The translations under genes were made by a program, and so were the position numbers. The notes under the pieces were generated by a model, which saw only the letters and a program-made list of their open reading frames with translations, searched no databases and had not been told where the DNA came from. From the NCBI GenBank assembly GCA_963818855.1, contig CAWFUH010000001.1:62001-126000 (forward strand): a DNA stretch of 64,000 nucleotides, read 5' to 3'. This DNA comes from Bog-159 sp963818855. GTDB taxonomy: Bacteria; Acidobacteriota; Terriglobia; Bryobacterales; Bryobacteraceae. This document shows positions 36,217 through 46,046 of the stretch, one piece after another. The number at the start of each line of letters is the position of its first letter. The stretch's first letter is position 1.

Positions 36217-39200
36217 CTAGAACGACAGGTGCAGCGCCAACTGCAGGAAGCGCGAACTGCCGAGGGTGTGCTGAATCATCCCCAGGCTGCCCTGCGGCGG
36301 AATTACCGGCGGCCCCGAGAAATAGGGGAAGAAAACAACGTCGTTGTTGGGCGTGTCGAAATCGGGATGATTAAAGATATTGAACGCCATGGCATTGAAG
36401 CGCAGCTTGAACCGTTCGTTCAGGACGAATTCCTTGGCGAGGCTCATATCGAAGCGAACCTGGAAGGGACCGCGGAACAGGTTGCGTCCCGAGTTGCCGA
36501 AAAGCGATTCGTAAAGATCGCATCCGGTAGCATCGCAGGGAGGCACGCCGTTGGTTCCCGGAGCGACAAACTGGGGCAGGAAATCACTGGAATTCAGAAC
36601 CGGCATTCCGGCATTCACGCCCGTGGTGCCCTGTAACTGCGCCTGCTTCGCGGTAACGCCCGGCGCCAGGGGAACAATCGGGTTGGTGATCTCATCGTAG
36701 GTGCCATAGTAGAGACCGCCGACCGACCCGGAGTAATCGTAGACACTGTACGGCTGGCCGCTCTGCGCCACCGTTTGTCCGCCTATGGTCCATCCGTTCA
36801 CCAGATAACCTAAGGACTGACTCGAAGTCACCTTGGGCAGCGTGTAACTGTAGTTAATCAAAAAGACATGCGTCTGATCGAAATCCGCGGAGGCGTAGCT
36901 TGACTTAGGATTCAGCGGATTGTTGCCGGTAAAGAAGAGGCCCAGTCCGCTCTGCTCGTCCAGGGCGTGCGACCAGGTGTAGGAGGCGGTGAACTGCAGC
37001 CCGTTCGACAAACGTTTGCGAGCCTGCAACTGCAGCGCGTTGTAGTTGGAAATGCCCTCGGTTTTGTAGAGCACGGAGTTCATGTCGTACCCGATATACG
37101 GCACGCGGACCTCCGCATTTCCGGCATAATACGGCGGCGGGCACAGCGGCTCGAGAGCCAGGGGCGGTCCGCTGGGAAAATTGCAGGTGCTCAGCGGACT
37201 CAATCCGCCATACGAATAGATTTGCCCGTTCACGGGATTTTGCGGCGTGGCGATCAGCGGCTGATTGAAGGGGATGGGCAGCACTTCATGCACGCCGTGA
37301 TTGCCGATATAGCCGGCGCTGAATAGCCAGCTGTTGGAAGCCTGGTACTGAATGTCGAAGGTCCAGTTCTCCGAGTAGGGCAACTTGTTATAGATATCGT
37401 AGCCGCCGGAGAGGAACGGACCAAAGAGGTTTCCGGAAGGCCAGTTGCCCGATTCGGTTTGGGAGAGATTGGGCAACAGGCCGAGGAACCCGGAGGCACT
37501 GCCGGAAGGCGGCGGGGGTGCCACTGTTCCAAAGGGATCTGCGAAACTGGCTCCCCGCTTTCCATTAATCGGTTCAACAAACGGCGGGGCCAGGGTAACG
37601 CCGAAGGGGCCGTTGAAACCTTGGCCCGCGCTCGGCGAAAGGTAGCTGAAGAACTCGCCGCGGTCATAGTAGATGCCGAAGCCGCCGCGGATCGTCAGCT
37701 TGGGTAACGGAGTCCAGGCGACCCCGACGCGCGGCGCCAAACCCCACTGGCGGTTCTTCATCAGCGTATCGCTTCCACTGCTGGCGAACTCAAGGCCCGA
37801 GCCGGTAATCGTATCGCTCGCGGCATCGTACGAGTAAAGACTGGGATTGAAGCCGGTGAGCTTACCGTATTTCTCCGCGAGCGGGCCGTCGAAATCCCAG
37901 CGCAGGCCCAGTGTCACCGTGAGGTTGCTGCGGACTTTGTAGTTATCGTTCACAAACGCGCCGGCCGTATCGGAGCGGTAATAGCGGCTCGCCGCGCCGC
38001 TGAACGCTTCGCCGCTGCGCGTAGAGCCTTCCACGAAGCTGGTGAAGCTGGTGAATCCGACTATGTCTGTAGAAGTATTGTTGTTGACAATGTTCAGTTG
38101 GGTGTGATCCCACGACCCGCCGAACGACAGAGTATGCCGGCCCTTCACCCAGTTCAGCGTGGTCCCGAGTTCCCACTGGTTCTGATACATGCCCGCGTTG
38201 CCGAAGCTGGTGCTGGGGCCGAATTCCAGTCCACTGGATATGGTGGGATCGGAGGTGGAGATTTCCAACTGGGGAAAAGTCTTCGAACCCAGCAGGTTCA
38301 TGCCGAAATCCTGCGGTGAGAACGCCTGCGACGTATTGGAATAAGCGTGCAGCCGGGTGAAGCCGGCGCGCTGCTCCCAGGTGAGCGCGGGCGACAGGAT
38401 GATCGTATTTGAGACTGAGCCAACCTGGCTTCCGGCGCTCAGCTGCTGGGGAAACCCGATCAGCGAGCCGACGGCCCCAAACGGATTCGTGGTCGGATTC
38501 TCCTGGACGTAATACTTGCCGGAGAGGCGGTCCCTGTCGTTGACGACATAGTCGATATTGGCGATGCCCTGATCCACGTTCGATTTCGCGTTCGGGCCCT
38601 GCTCCACGACGTCGTAACCGAGCGCGGTGGCCTGGGCCGCGTTGGTGATCTGCGCGCTGGGGATCAGATACTGGCCGTTGGGCAGTTTGGCGGTCAGCAT
38701 GGCTTGGGCCACCGGACTGATCTGGCTGGGAGTGATGGTGGTGCCGAAGCTGCTCTGGATGGCGTTAACAATACCTTGGGCGCTACGGTCATCGGTGAGC
38801 CCCAACGGCACAGTGGCGTCCTTGGTGGCGTCGCTGGCGTCAGCGATGCGTATGCCCTGGTAGGAGAGAAAGTAGAAGAGCTTGTTTTTTTGGATGGGTC
38901 CGCCCACGGTCGCGCCGAACTGATTGCGTGCGAGGAACGGTACCTTAGTCGTGATGGCCGGCGAAGCGTTGTAGAAGAACGGCGCGGCGTTCATGGCGCT
39001 GTTCTGGAAATACTCGTATGCTCCGCCGTGAATCTCATTCGTGCCGGACTTGGTGATCACTCCGATATGCGCGCCGCTGTTAGCGCCTTGCGAGGCATCG
39101 TACATGGACGTGTTTACGCTGATTTCCTGGATAGCCTCCACAGGCGGCGTGGGCAGCGCCTGGCCAATGGCGCCGTAAACGGAAGTGCTGGTCTGGATCT

Positions 39201-39903
39201 CACCGCCGGCGCCAAAGTTTTCGCCGGTGTTGAGCACGAAACGGTTCTCACCAACCTGGCTTGTGGAATTGCCGTTAAACAGATTGTTGGTGTTGATCCC
39301 GTTCAGAGAGAAGCTATTGCTGGTGTCACGCTGGCCATTGGCGAAGATGGCCTGATTCCCGAGCCCCGCATTGCTGCCGGCGCCGCCCAGGAAATCGGCG
39401 TGGACGCCGGGACTCAGGATGGCCAGTTGTGTAAAACTACCGGTGCCCAGCGGCGTCTCCTCAATGGTCAGTTGATCGACCACGTACCCGTTGGTAGTGT
39501 CCACCTGGTTCATCAGCGGCGTCGCGGTCACTTCGACGGTGGTGGCGACGGTGCCCACCTTCAGGTCGCCATCCACCGTGGTGGTGCGGTTGGCGTTGAC
39601 CAGGACCTGGGTGTGTGTCTCGGTCTCGAACCCTTCCTTGGTGAACGTCACCCGGTAAGCGCCGGCCGGAATGTTGGGCGCCGAATACGACCCGTTGGTC
39701 TGGGTGTGCTGGACAATTTCCAAATTCGTGTTGACGTTTTGAACGTGCACTGTCGCGTCGGGTACCGCGGCGCCCGTGGCGTCTTTTACGGTGCCCGTAA
39801 TGCCGCCCAGAATGTCCTGCGCCGCGATAGGCGCCGAAAGCACGAAGATTGCGAAGAATACGAAAAAGACCACCTGCCTGACGTTACGCGTACGTGAGCT
39901 CAT
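36217..39903 (-). CDS. Oar-like TonB-dependent receptor with carboxypeptidase-regulatory domain
   Basis: 1228 residues from ATG 39903, which has GGAGG nine bases upstream; an in-frame ATG at 39927 lacks one. The signal peptide ends PIAAQ (about residue 29). Residues about 32-115 are the regulatory-like Ig domain (GGITGTVKDATGAAVPDATV). The plug region includes GYVVDQLTIEETPLGTGSFT and VEAIQEISVNTSMYDASQG with GANSGAHIGVITKSGTNEIH. The rest is a large beta-barrel ending in LQLALHLSF with a terminal Phe. Such receptors import large substrates, often glycans or peptides, with TonB energy. No SusD-type partner is adjacent, so the substrate is unknown. Confidence 0.92.
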   Translation of the reverse strand: MSSRTRNVRQVVFFVFFAIFVLSAPIAAQDILGGITGTVKDATGAAVPDATVHVQNVNTNLEIVQHTQTNGSYSAPNIPAGAYRVTFTKEGFETETHTQVLVNANRTTTVDGDLKVGTVATTVEVTATPLMNQVDTTNGYVVDQLTIEETPLGTGSFTQLAILSPGVHADFLGGAGSNAGLGNQAIFANGQRDTSNSFSLNGINTNNLFNGNSTSQVGENRFVLNTGENFGAGGEIQTSTSVYGAIGQALPTPPVEAIQEISVNTSMYDASQGANSGAHIGVITKSGTNEIHGGAYEYFQNSAMNAAPFFYNASPAITTKVPFLARNQFGATVGGPIQKNKLFYFLSYQGIRIADASDATKDATVPLGLTDDRSAQGIVNAIQSSFGTTITPSQISPVAQAMLTAKLPNGQYLIPSAQITNAAQATALGYDVVEQGPNAKSNVDQGIANIDYVVNDRDRLSGKYYVQENPTTNPFGAVGSLIGFPQQLSAGSQVGSVSNTIILSPALTWEQRAGFTRLHAYSNTSQAFSPQDFGMNLLGSKTFPQLEISTSDPTISSGLEFGPSTSFGNAGMYQNQWELGTTLNWVKGRHTLSFGGSWDHTQLNIVNNNTSTDIVGFTSFTSFVEGSTRSGEAFSGAASRYYRSDTAGAFVNDNYKVRSNLTVTLGLRWDFDGPLAEKYGKLTGFNPSLYSYDAASDTITGSGLEFASSGSDTLMKNRQWGLAPRVGVAWTPLPKLTIRGGFGIYYDRGEFFSYLSPSAGQGFNGPFGVTLAPPFVEPINGKRGASFADPFGTVAPPPPSGSASGFLGLLPNLSQTESGNWPSGNLFGPFLSGGYDIYNKLPYSENWTFDIQYQASNSWLFSAGYIGNHGVHEVLPIPFNQPLIATPQNPVNGQIYSYGGLSPLSTCNFPSGPPLALEPLCPPPYYAGNAEVRVPYIGYDMNSVLYKTEGISNYNALQLQARKRLSNGLQFTASYTWSHALDEQSGLGLFFTGNNPLNPKSSYASADFDQTHVFLINYSYTLPKVTSSQSLGYLVNGWTIGGQTVAQSGQPYSVYDYSGSVGGLYYGTYDEITNPIVPLAPGVTAKQAQLQGTTGVNAGMPVLNSSDFLPQFVAPGTNGVPPCDATGCDLYESLFGNSGRNLFRGPFQVRFDMSLAKEFVLNERFKLRFNAMAFNIFNHPDFDTPNNDVVFFPYFSGPPVIPPQGSLGMIQHTLGSSRFLQLALHLSF

Positions 39904-40168
39904 TCTCGATGTCCTCCATTCAGCCACACTACAACCGCCGCGCCCTAAAGGGCACGCCCGCGGTCATTGCAGACCTTTTTTCCGGCATCTCTGCCGCTTA
40001 CCTGCCTTACCTTTGTCCTGCCCCTTGTTGTTCTTGGAGTTGCCTCACACTACGCGCGAACGTGGCGACCGCGAGGCGCTCGTAACCGATAGAGCTTATG
40101 ATAACCTCAAATCTGCGGAAAACAAGTTGAAGTTTTCATTAAGAACCGCAACGCCGAATCCTGCCGCC

Positions 40169-40846
40169 ATGAACCTCGAAAACATCCGCCATTGCAGCTT
40201 TACCGCTCGCTTGGATTGCCGTTATCTGGTGTACGCGCCGGAGGCCATCGACGACTGTACTGTACTGGCCGTGACACTCCACGGATTTAGTGCCAATCCC
40301 GAGGTGATGCTGCGCCTGACGGCGGGCATGATGGGACCGCGGCACGTGATCGTGGCGGTTCAGGGTCCCAATCAGTTCTATCTCGGCACGGCTTCGAACG
40401 AGGTGGGGTACGGCTGGGCCACCCACAAGCACCCGGATTCGTCGGTGCGTCTGCATCACGACATGCTGCTGAGTGTCCTGAACGACGCTGGGCGTGAGTA
40501 CGGCATTCCAGCCGGTCGCCGCATTCTGGCTGGTTTCTCGCAACCGGTGGGCATGAACTACCGTTTCGCGGCCACGCATCCGGCCGAAATCCGCGGCGTG
40601 ATCGGGATTTGCGGCGGCATTCCGCGCAACTGGGAGGAAGGGAATTACAAACCGGTTACAGCGGCTGTTTTGCACATCGCGCGGCGCGAGGACGAATTTT
40701 ACAAGCCGGAAGTCACCGAACGGTACCCTGACCGGCTGCGCCTGCGGGCTGCCGATGTGGAATTCCACATGCTCGAAGGCGGACACCGGTTTCCGTCGAA
40801 GGCGAGACCCATCGCGGAAGCCTGGCTGGCACGCGTGATGGCGTGA
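40169..40846 (+). CDS. Alpha/beta hydrolase, phospholipase/carboxylesterase type
   Basis: 225 residues from ATG 40169. VLAVTLHGFSANPE gives the oxyanion segment, ILAGFSQPVGMNYRFAATHP the nucleophile elbow (Ser124), ARREDEFYKP the acid (Asp175) and EGGHRFPS the base (His206). This is the usual triad order of the small esterase group. The Pro after FSQ, where most relatives have Gly, is unusual. The gene is divergent from the TonB receptor with a shared intergenic region of 265 bases. The frame is open upstream to 39776, but only this start fits the family. Confidence 0.82.
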   Translation: MNLENIRHCSFTARLDCRYLVYAPEAIDDCTVLAVTLHGFSANPEVMLRLTAGMMGPRHVIVAVQGPNQFYLGTASNEVGYGWATHKHPDSSVRLHHDMLLSVLNDAGREYGIPAGRRILAGFSQPVGMNYRFAATHPAEIRGVIGICGGIPRNWEEGNYKPVTAAVLHIARREDEFYKPEVTERYPDRLRLRAADVEFHMLEGGHRFPSKARPIAEAWLARVMA

Positions 40847-40849
40847 ACA

Positions 40850-40945
40850 TGTGGGGCAGACCTCCAGGTCTGCGCGGGTCCTCCAGGACCCGCACCTCGA
40901 GTAGCCGAAATCGGCGTGCACGCCGGCCGCAGGACTGGAGTCCTA
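40850..40945. repeat. Dispersed repeat, family A, long composite copy
   Basis: Three hairpins: GCAGACCTCCAGGTCTGC, GCGGGTCCTCCAGGACCCGC and, after a spacer with CGTGCACGCCGG, AGGACTGGAGTCCT. It fills the gap between the esterase stop (40846) and the convergent ADOP permease stop (40951). Confidence 0.85.
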
Positions 40946-40950
40946 CGAAT

Positions 40951-43449
40951 TCAGTCCGCGCGCAACGCCTGGATCACATCCACGCGCGCGGCCCGCATGG
41001 CCGGCAGCAACGAAGCCACCACCGCGGCGGTCAGCAGCGTGATCGCCGATCCTATCACCACGATCGCGCCGGGCATGCGCACGGCTTCAAAGTAGCTGCC
41101 CGCCACCCCGGCTAATGCGTAGCCGCCCGCCGCACCCGCCGCCACTCCTGTAGCCGCAATGAAAGCGCCTTGCGCGATTACTCCCCGCACCAGGTGCTGC
41201 GGCTGCGCGCCCACCGCCAGGCGGATGCCGAACTCGCGCGTGCGCTGGCTCACAGAAAATGCCAGCACGCCCGCCACACCCACCACCGCGATCGCCAGCG
41301 CTACCGCCGCGAAACCTCCGAATACCAGCGTGTTCAACCGGTCCGGTGTCAGCACTTCGGTGCGAACGTCCTCCAGGGTGGCGGCGCGCTCTACCGGCTG
41401 GTCGGGCGACATCTGCCGGATGATGCGGGTGACCGGCGTCACCAACGCGTACAGATCGCCATGCGCGTGGATGAACAGCCGTCCGCCCCAGATTTCCTGC
41501 TGCTCGAAAGGATGATACACGGTCAGCGCCGGACCGGGCACCACGTTTTCGTCGTCCACATCGGCCGCCACGCCCACGACGCGCCGCGGTCCCGTGCTGA
41601 TGTTCGCAAACTTCATCACCGGATCCGTCCACATCAGGTGATGATTAACCGCATCGCCGCTCGGAAACATGCGTTGCGCCAGGCTCTGGCTAACGATCAC
41701 CACCGGCTCGCTATTCCGCCGGTCCGCGTCATTGAAATCGCGGCCGGCAATCATTGGGATGCCCAACGCCGCGAAGAACCCCGGCGAAATCATGCGCAGC
41801 CGTCCATGCGGATCTTCCTCGCCGGGCGCGGGCACACGGCCCTCGACGGTGAACTGGAAGCCCGGACCGAAGTTCCCCGCATCGCGCCACGGCACCACCA
41901 CGCCCATCGCCGCTCGATCCACCCCCGGCAACGCGTCGATCTTGCCTATCGCGTCTTTATAAAAGTTCACCACTTGCTCGGGTGTTTTTCCGTACTTATT
42001 CGCCGGCACATTCAGCGCCAGTACGTGGCGTACGTCGAAGCCGGTCTGCACAGCCTGCAGTGCCAACAAGGTCTTGAGCAGCATGCCTGCGCCGGCCAGC
42101 AGCACAAAACAAGCGGCGATCTGGGTTACGGCAAAAATCCGCAGCCGGCGGTTGGTGCTGCTGGTAATTCGCACGCCGCCGCTCGATAATCCGAATCCGC
42201 CAGGCCGGTCGGGCGTGGGAAGCCGCGGTACGAACGCCAGCAGCAACGCGGCCGCCAGCGCCAACGCCGCGCTGACCCAGAGCATGCTCGAATCCACCGT
42301 CAGATCCAGCGCGCGTACCGAAAAACGCGCCGCGTAGCGCGCCAGGATGGCCACCATCGGCCGGGCGATCAGAAGACCGGCTACCGCGCCGGCTCCGCCC
42401 AATAGGAGGCTCTCGGCCAGCAGGGTGCGGCGCAATGCTACCGATCCGGCGCCGAGTGCCGCGCGCACCGCCAATTCGCCTTCCCGGCGCACGGTACGCG
42501 CCAGAATCAGGTTGGCCACGTTGGAGCACGCGATCACAAATACCAGCCCCGCCGCAGCCAGCAGCACCCACAGCACGGTCTTAGCGCTCGAGGTGATCTG
42601 GTCGCGCAGCATCACGGCGTCAATCTTGAAATCCGCGCTCTTGGGATAGGCTTCGGGGTTCTGCTTCATCATGGCTGCGTGCACTACGCGCAATTCAGCC
42701 CGCGCCGATTCCAAAGTGGCGCCCGGCGCGAGCCGCGCGAAAAGCTCCGTCATGCGGTGGACCCGCCCGGTCACCATGGTGGCCGATAAATGATGCGGGC
42801 TGGTCACGATATTGGCGAACAGCTCCGTCTCGGCCGGATATGGCACCGACGGTTCCACCACCCCCACAATGGTCGCGGTGCGCGTGTCCAGCCGGACGGT
42901 TTTGCCGATCACGGAGGGATCTTTCTTGAGAGCCGTCGCCCAGAATCGGTAAGTCAGCACCGCCGCGCCGGCCGCATTCGGTCCATCGTCGCGCGGGCCC
43001 AGTAACCGGCCGAGCACCGGGTGCAGCCCCATCACTTCGAAATAGGTTCCGCCCACCACGCCGGCCCGGATCTCCCGCGGCTCGCCCAACCCGACCATGT
43101 TGAACGGCATGGTGGAGAAGTCGCCGAAGGCGCTCACCGATTTGACGTGGCCGTACAGATCACGCATTTCGGGTACTGAAAAGTTGGCGTTGTCGGCGCC
43201 AATGCCGCGCGCGCTCTGGTGAATATAGATCAGCCGGTTCTCGTCGCGGTTGGCCAGCGGTCGCAGCAGCACCCCGCGCACCACGCTGAACATGGCCGAA
43301 TTCGCCCCGATGCCGAGGGCCAGCGTGAGAATCACGGTGAGCGCCAGCCCCTTGGTGCGCGACAACGAGCGCACCGCGTACTTCAGCTCGCGCCCGAATG
43401 TAAGGACCGTCTCGCGCAGACCCGCCTGGTTGGTTTCGTTTGTAGTCAT
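40951..43449 (-). CDS. ADOP family ABC transporter permease (MacB-like)
   Basis: 832 residues with two FtsX/MacB permease halves. The N-terminal ELKYAVRSLSRTKGLALTVI and LALGIGANSAMFSVVRGVLL mark the ADOP family. Each half carries the cytoplasmic motif: TVRREGELAVRAALGAGSVA at about 313 and RTREFGIRLAVGAQPQHLVR near 720. Large periplasmic MacB-type domains lie between. ADOP permeases are strongly expanded in Acidobacteria and usually neighbour a PadR regulator; none is seen here. No ATPase gene is adjacent, so the partner must be encoded elsewhere. Confidence 0.93.
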   Translation of the reverse strand: MTTNETNQAGLRETVLTFGRELKYAVRSLSRTKGLALTVILTLALGIGANSAMFSVVRGVLLRPLANRDENRLIYIHQSARGIGADNANFSVPEMRDLYGHVKSVSAFGDFSTMPFNMVGLGEPREIRAGVVGGTYFEVMGLHPVLGRLLGPRDDGPNAAGAAVLTYRFWATALKKDPSVIGKTVRLDTRTATIVGVVEPSVPYPAETELFANIVTSPHHLSATMVTGRVHRMTELFARLAPGATLESARAELRVVHAAMMKQNPEAYPKSADFKIDAVMLRDQITSSAKTVLWVLLAAAGLVFVIACSNVANLILARTVRREGELAVRAALGAGSVALRRTLLAESLLLGGAGAVAGLLIARPMVAILARYAARFSVRALDLTVDSSMLWVSAALALAAALLLAFVPRLPTPDRPGGFGLSSGGVRITSSTNRRLRIFAVTQIAACFVLLAGAGMLLKTLLALQAVQTGFDVRHVLALNVPANKYGKTPEQVVNFYKDAIGKIDALPGVDRAAMGVVVPWRDAGNFGPGFQFTVEGRVPAPGEEDPHGRLRMISPGFFAALGIPMIAGRDFNDADRRNSEPVVIVSQSLAQRMFPSGDAVNHHLMWTDPVMKFANISTGPRRVVGVAADVDDENVVPGPALTVYHPFEQQEIWGGRLFIHAHGDLYALVTPVTRIIRQMSPDQPVERAATLEDVRTEVLTPDRLNTLVFGGFAAVALAIAVVGVAGVLAFSVSQRTREFGIRLAVGAQPQHLVRGVIAQGAFIAATGVAAGAAGGYALAGVAGSYFEAVRMPGAIVVIGSAITLLTAAVVASLLPAMRAARVDVIQALRAD

Positions 43450-43574
43450 TCTCGTTGCTCCTTGCGCCTTCCTTCGATCTACCGTTATATCGAATCAGAC
43501 ACGCTCAAATCGACAGGCCGCCGCACTTTTTTGTTCCGTGAACTTCCGGGCGAGCCGTGTGTGTTTCCGGTTAT

Positions 43575-43937
43575 ATGAGCTCCGCATTACCCAAACCGCA
43601 TAAAGTTCGAGGCATGGAAGGCATGGTCGCGAAGTGGTATGCGGCCAACACTGGCGAGGCTCTCGATGAATTTGCCCAGCTCGCACGGCGGGTGGCCGGC
43701 CAAGGTCCGCTGCAGGTTGAGTTGGTCTGCCCGCGCGGCAACATCTCGGGCGAAGTGACGGATGCGAACGGCACACCTGCCGAAACTGCCGCGATTTCCG
43801 CCGTCTCCACCGGCATCGCCCAAAGCAATTACACCGTCAATGTGCATCAGGCAGGAGGCCGATTCAACATTGCGGTTGTACCCGGGCGCTTGCTTCTCAC
43901 CCTCCCGCCCGCTCAGCCAAAAGCAGGCCCGCAATGA
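43575..43937 (+). pseudogene. Chimeric relic: methyltransferase N-terminus joined to a carboxypeptidase-regulatory fragment
   Basis: The open frame from ATG 43575 encodes about 120 residues. The first 43 (LPKPHKVRGMEGMVAKWYAA, then EFAQLARRVAGQ) match the start of acidobacterial class I methyltransferases, whose next block should be a glycine-rich SAM motif. Instead it continues with GNISGEVTDANGTPAETAAI and SNYTVNVHQAGGRFNIAVVP, a carboxypeptidase-regulatory-like unit. The join seems to be a deletion or recombination product. The frame is open, but a working protein is unlikely because neither domain is complete. It is followed at once by another relic of the second family. Confidence 0.6.
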
Positions 43938-45215
43938 AGAGCGCGCTATTGTTTAGCGTTCCGCCTCTGCTGCTGGCCGGGCAGACGCCGGTCCCGCCAG
44001 CTACATTGGAAGGCAGGGTGATTGACGCGCTACCGGTCAGCCCGTCGCAGGCGCGCTGCTTCGCATCGGTCTAAAAACGGAAGCTGTCACTGCGCCGATG
44101 GCAGGTTCAGTATAACCGGACTCAATCCTGCAACCTATACGCTTCACACCGACCACGCCGGATTCCTCACCGGCATGCAGAATGTGAAGTTCGAAAGCGG
44201 TCAAACGCTCGCGAACTGGCAGGTGGACCTGGTGCGTGCCAGGGAGATCTCGGGCAAAGTGAGGGATCAGGGTGGCTGGCCCGCCGAGGGATGCTTTATC
44301 GAGGCGCGCCGCTACGTCTATCACGAAGGCACGCGCAAGTTGGATTCGAGGGTCTACACTTGGACCGACGACTTGGGTGAGTGCTGGCTCGGTGACCTCC
44401 AGCCCGCCAGTATTACGTGCGGGCCACTCCCAGCGGCGGCTTAGGCTTCTAGGATCCGCGCTACAGGGCCGCCTTTTATCCGTCTGCTGCCACTATGAGC
44501 GGCGCAGTGCCGGTCGACTTCGCGCCGGGTCAGTCGCACGCCGCTGTGGCCAACATCCGCATGCTGCGCCGTCAAGGTGTGCGTATCACCGGTGAGTTGG
44601 TGCTGCCCGATGCGGGAGTATCGCGCCACTCCGGAAGGGATGGAGCCGTTGCTGGCCGCGCATCAGCGGATTGATGTGGGCGCGTCCGACCTCGGTGGCC
44701 TGGTGCTCGAGCTGGAACCGCAACCCCCGCGCGACCTTCCCGCCACGGTCACCATCGAGACCGATGCCAAGCCGGAAGAACTGCAGTTCTATCTGCAGCC
44801 AGTCGGCCCCGGCACCATCATCGAGTTGATGAAGCCCGACGGCAGCCTGATCTTTCACAACATCCTTCCCGAACGTTATAGCTCGGTTCATCTCGGCGGT
44901 GTGAGTCCCTCTGCGGCGAGGCTCTATCTCAAATCCGCGCACTTGGGCGACGAGGACATCCTGGGCCGCGAATTCAACATCCCCAACCAGTCGAGCGCCC
45001 CGCTGCGGCTGACGGTGGGCGCTGTCTCCATGGCAGTCGTTGCGGGCGTGGTCACCGACGCGGTCGCCGCCTGGAAATCGGTGGCGCCTATGTATCCGCT
45101 CGAAGATCCGGCACCGCTCCAGCAGCCCGACGCGCAGACTGACGCTCAGACCAGGGTTCTGAAGCCCGGAGCAAACTCATCGCTGAAGCTGCTATTAGGG
45201 CGGAGACCGGGTTGA
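43934..45215 (+). pseudogene. Carboxypeptidase-regulatory-like secreted protein, multiply frameshifted
   Basis: ATG 43934 opens a signal peptide (SALLFSVPPLLLAGQTPVPP) and ATLEGRVIDAL, then the frame shifts. TGQPVAGALLRIGLKTEAV is read in a second frame to about 44095. DGRFSITGLNPATYTLHTDH to GECWLGDLQPAS is read in a third (to about 44405). YYVRATPSGGLGF then runs into an in-frame TAG at about 44449 before DPRYRAAFYPSAATMSGAVP. A further shift near 44610 leads to GMEPLLAAHQRIDVGASDLG and on to the stop at 45215. Near 45055 GVVTD joins directly to AVAAWKSVAP, an internal deletion of one regulatory unit. At least four frameshifts, one stop and one deletion are visible. The original protein would have been secreted, about 450 residues long. 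Confidence 0.8.
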
Positions 45216-45256
45216 CTTCACCCGCGCGCCCAAAGATACTGTCAGCAGATCGCCAT

Positions 45257-45748
45257 ATGCGCAAACTCATCCAAGTGGAAGATGCCAAGTCGCTTCTGGA
45301 AGTCGCCAAAGATTGGGGCGTCTGGAAATGGCTCACGGAGAAGAAAAGGGTGCGGCGGACCGCCGATATCGCCTGGGAAGCCTTCGACGAACTGGAAAAG
45401 GACGTCAAGAGCGGGTGGAGCGGCGACCTGCAGAAGGCCTACGCCGAGTTGGCTGCGGAGGCTGATGTGGCCGAGGGTGGCGCGCCTGCCAAACGCAAGT
45501 ACGAGAAGGCCAGGAAAGAGGCGGCGGACGTCGATCCGAAGATCAAGGCTGCGGCCCAGAAGCTGAAGACGGTCGATGACGAGGCCTACCGCGTTCGCAT
45601 GGAAGCGGAGGCCATGTTCGATGAAGCCGAGAAGCGCCTGAGCAGCAGCATGGCGCGGGAGGCATCGCAGGTGGCCATTGATGCTTACAACCTGCGCGAA
45701 AAAGCAGTCCGCAAGGCTGAGACTGCGGCTCGCCAATTAACTCCATGA
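45257..45748 (+). CDS. Hypothetical alpha-helical coiled-coil protein
   Basis: 163 residues from ATG 45257 (MRKLIQVEDAKSLLEVAKDW). The frame extends to a TTG at 45212 without a ribosome-binding site. Almost the whole chain is charged helix: residues 35-160 are rich in Glu, Lys, Ala and Arg with heptad-like spacing (AYAELAAEADVAEGGAPAKR, ARKEAADVDPKIKAAAQKLK). There is no signal peptide, membrane segment or recognised domain. It starts about 40 bases after a relic. Codon use looks like the neighbours. Whether it is expressed is uncertain. Confidence 0.6.
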   Translation: MRKLIQVEDAKSLLEVAKDWGVWKWLTEKKRVRRTADIAWEAFDELEKDVKSGWSGDLQKAYAELAAEADVAEGGAPAKRKYEKARKEAADVDPKIKAAAQKLKTVDDEAYRVRMEAEAMFDEAEKRLSSSMAREASQVAIDAYNLREKAVRKAETAARQLTP

Positions 45749-46046
45749 CGGGATGATCGCGCCAAATTTGCCTGCGGATTACCATTCGAACCCAATAAGT
45801 TGTTTAGTTTCAACAGTAACCCCCAGAAGAAAAGCCTTATTTCACCGTCAGGACCTGTGTCGTGTTCTGCTCGCTGGAAGTTGGCACCTGAACTGCACAC
45901 CCTCGCGTGCAACCTCAGCAATTATCGGTTCTGAGCAATACCGCCGCAATGCTCGTGAGCGGTGGGTATGTCCATATAACCGGTACACGCTGCTGAGAAT
46001 GCGCAATGTTTTGCCCCACTAAGAGTGGGAGAGGGAGTTGAGGGGT

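Noticed and set aside
45781..45815. GGGTTCGAATGG on the minus strand, resembling a tRNA T-loop
   Set aside because: No pairing T-stem, anticodon arm or acceptor stem can be formed around it.
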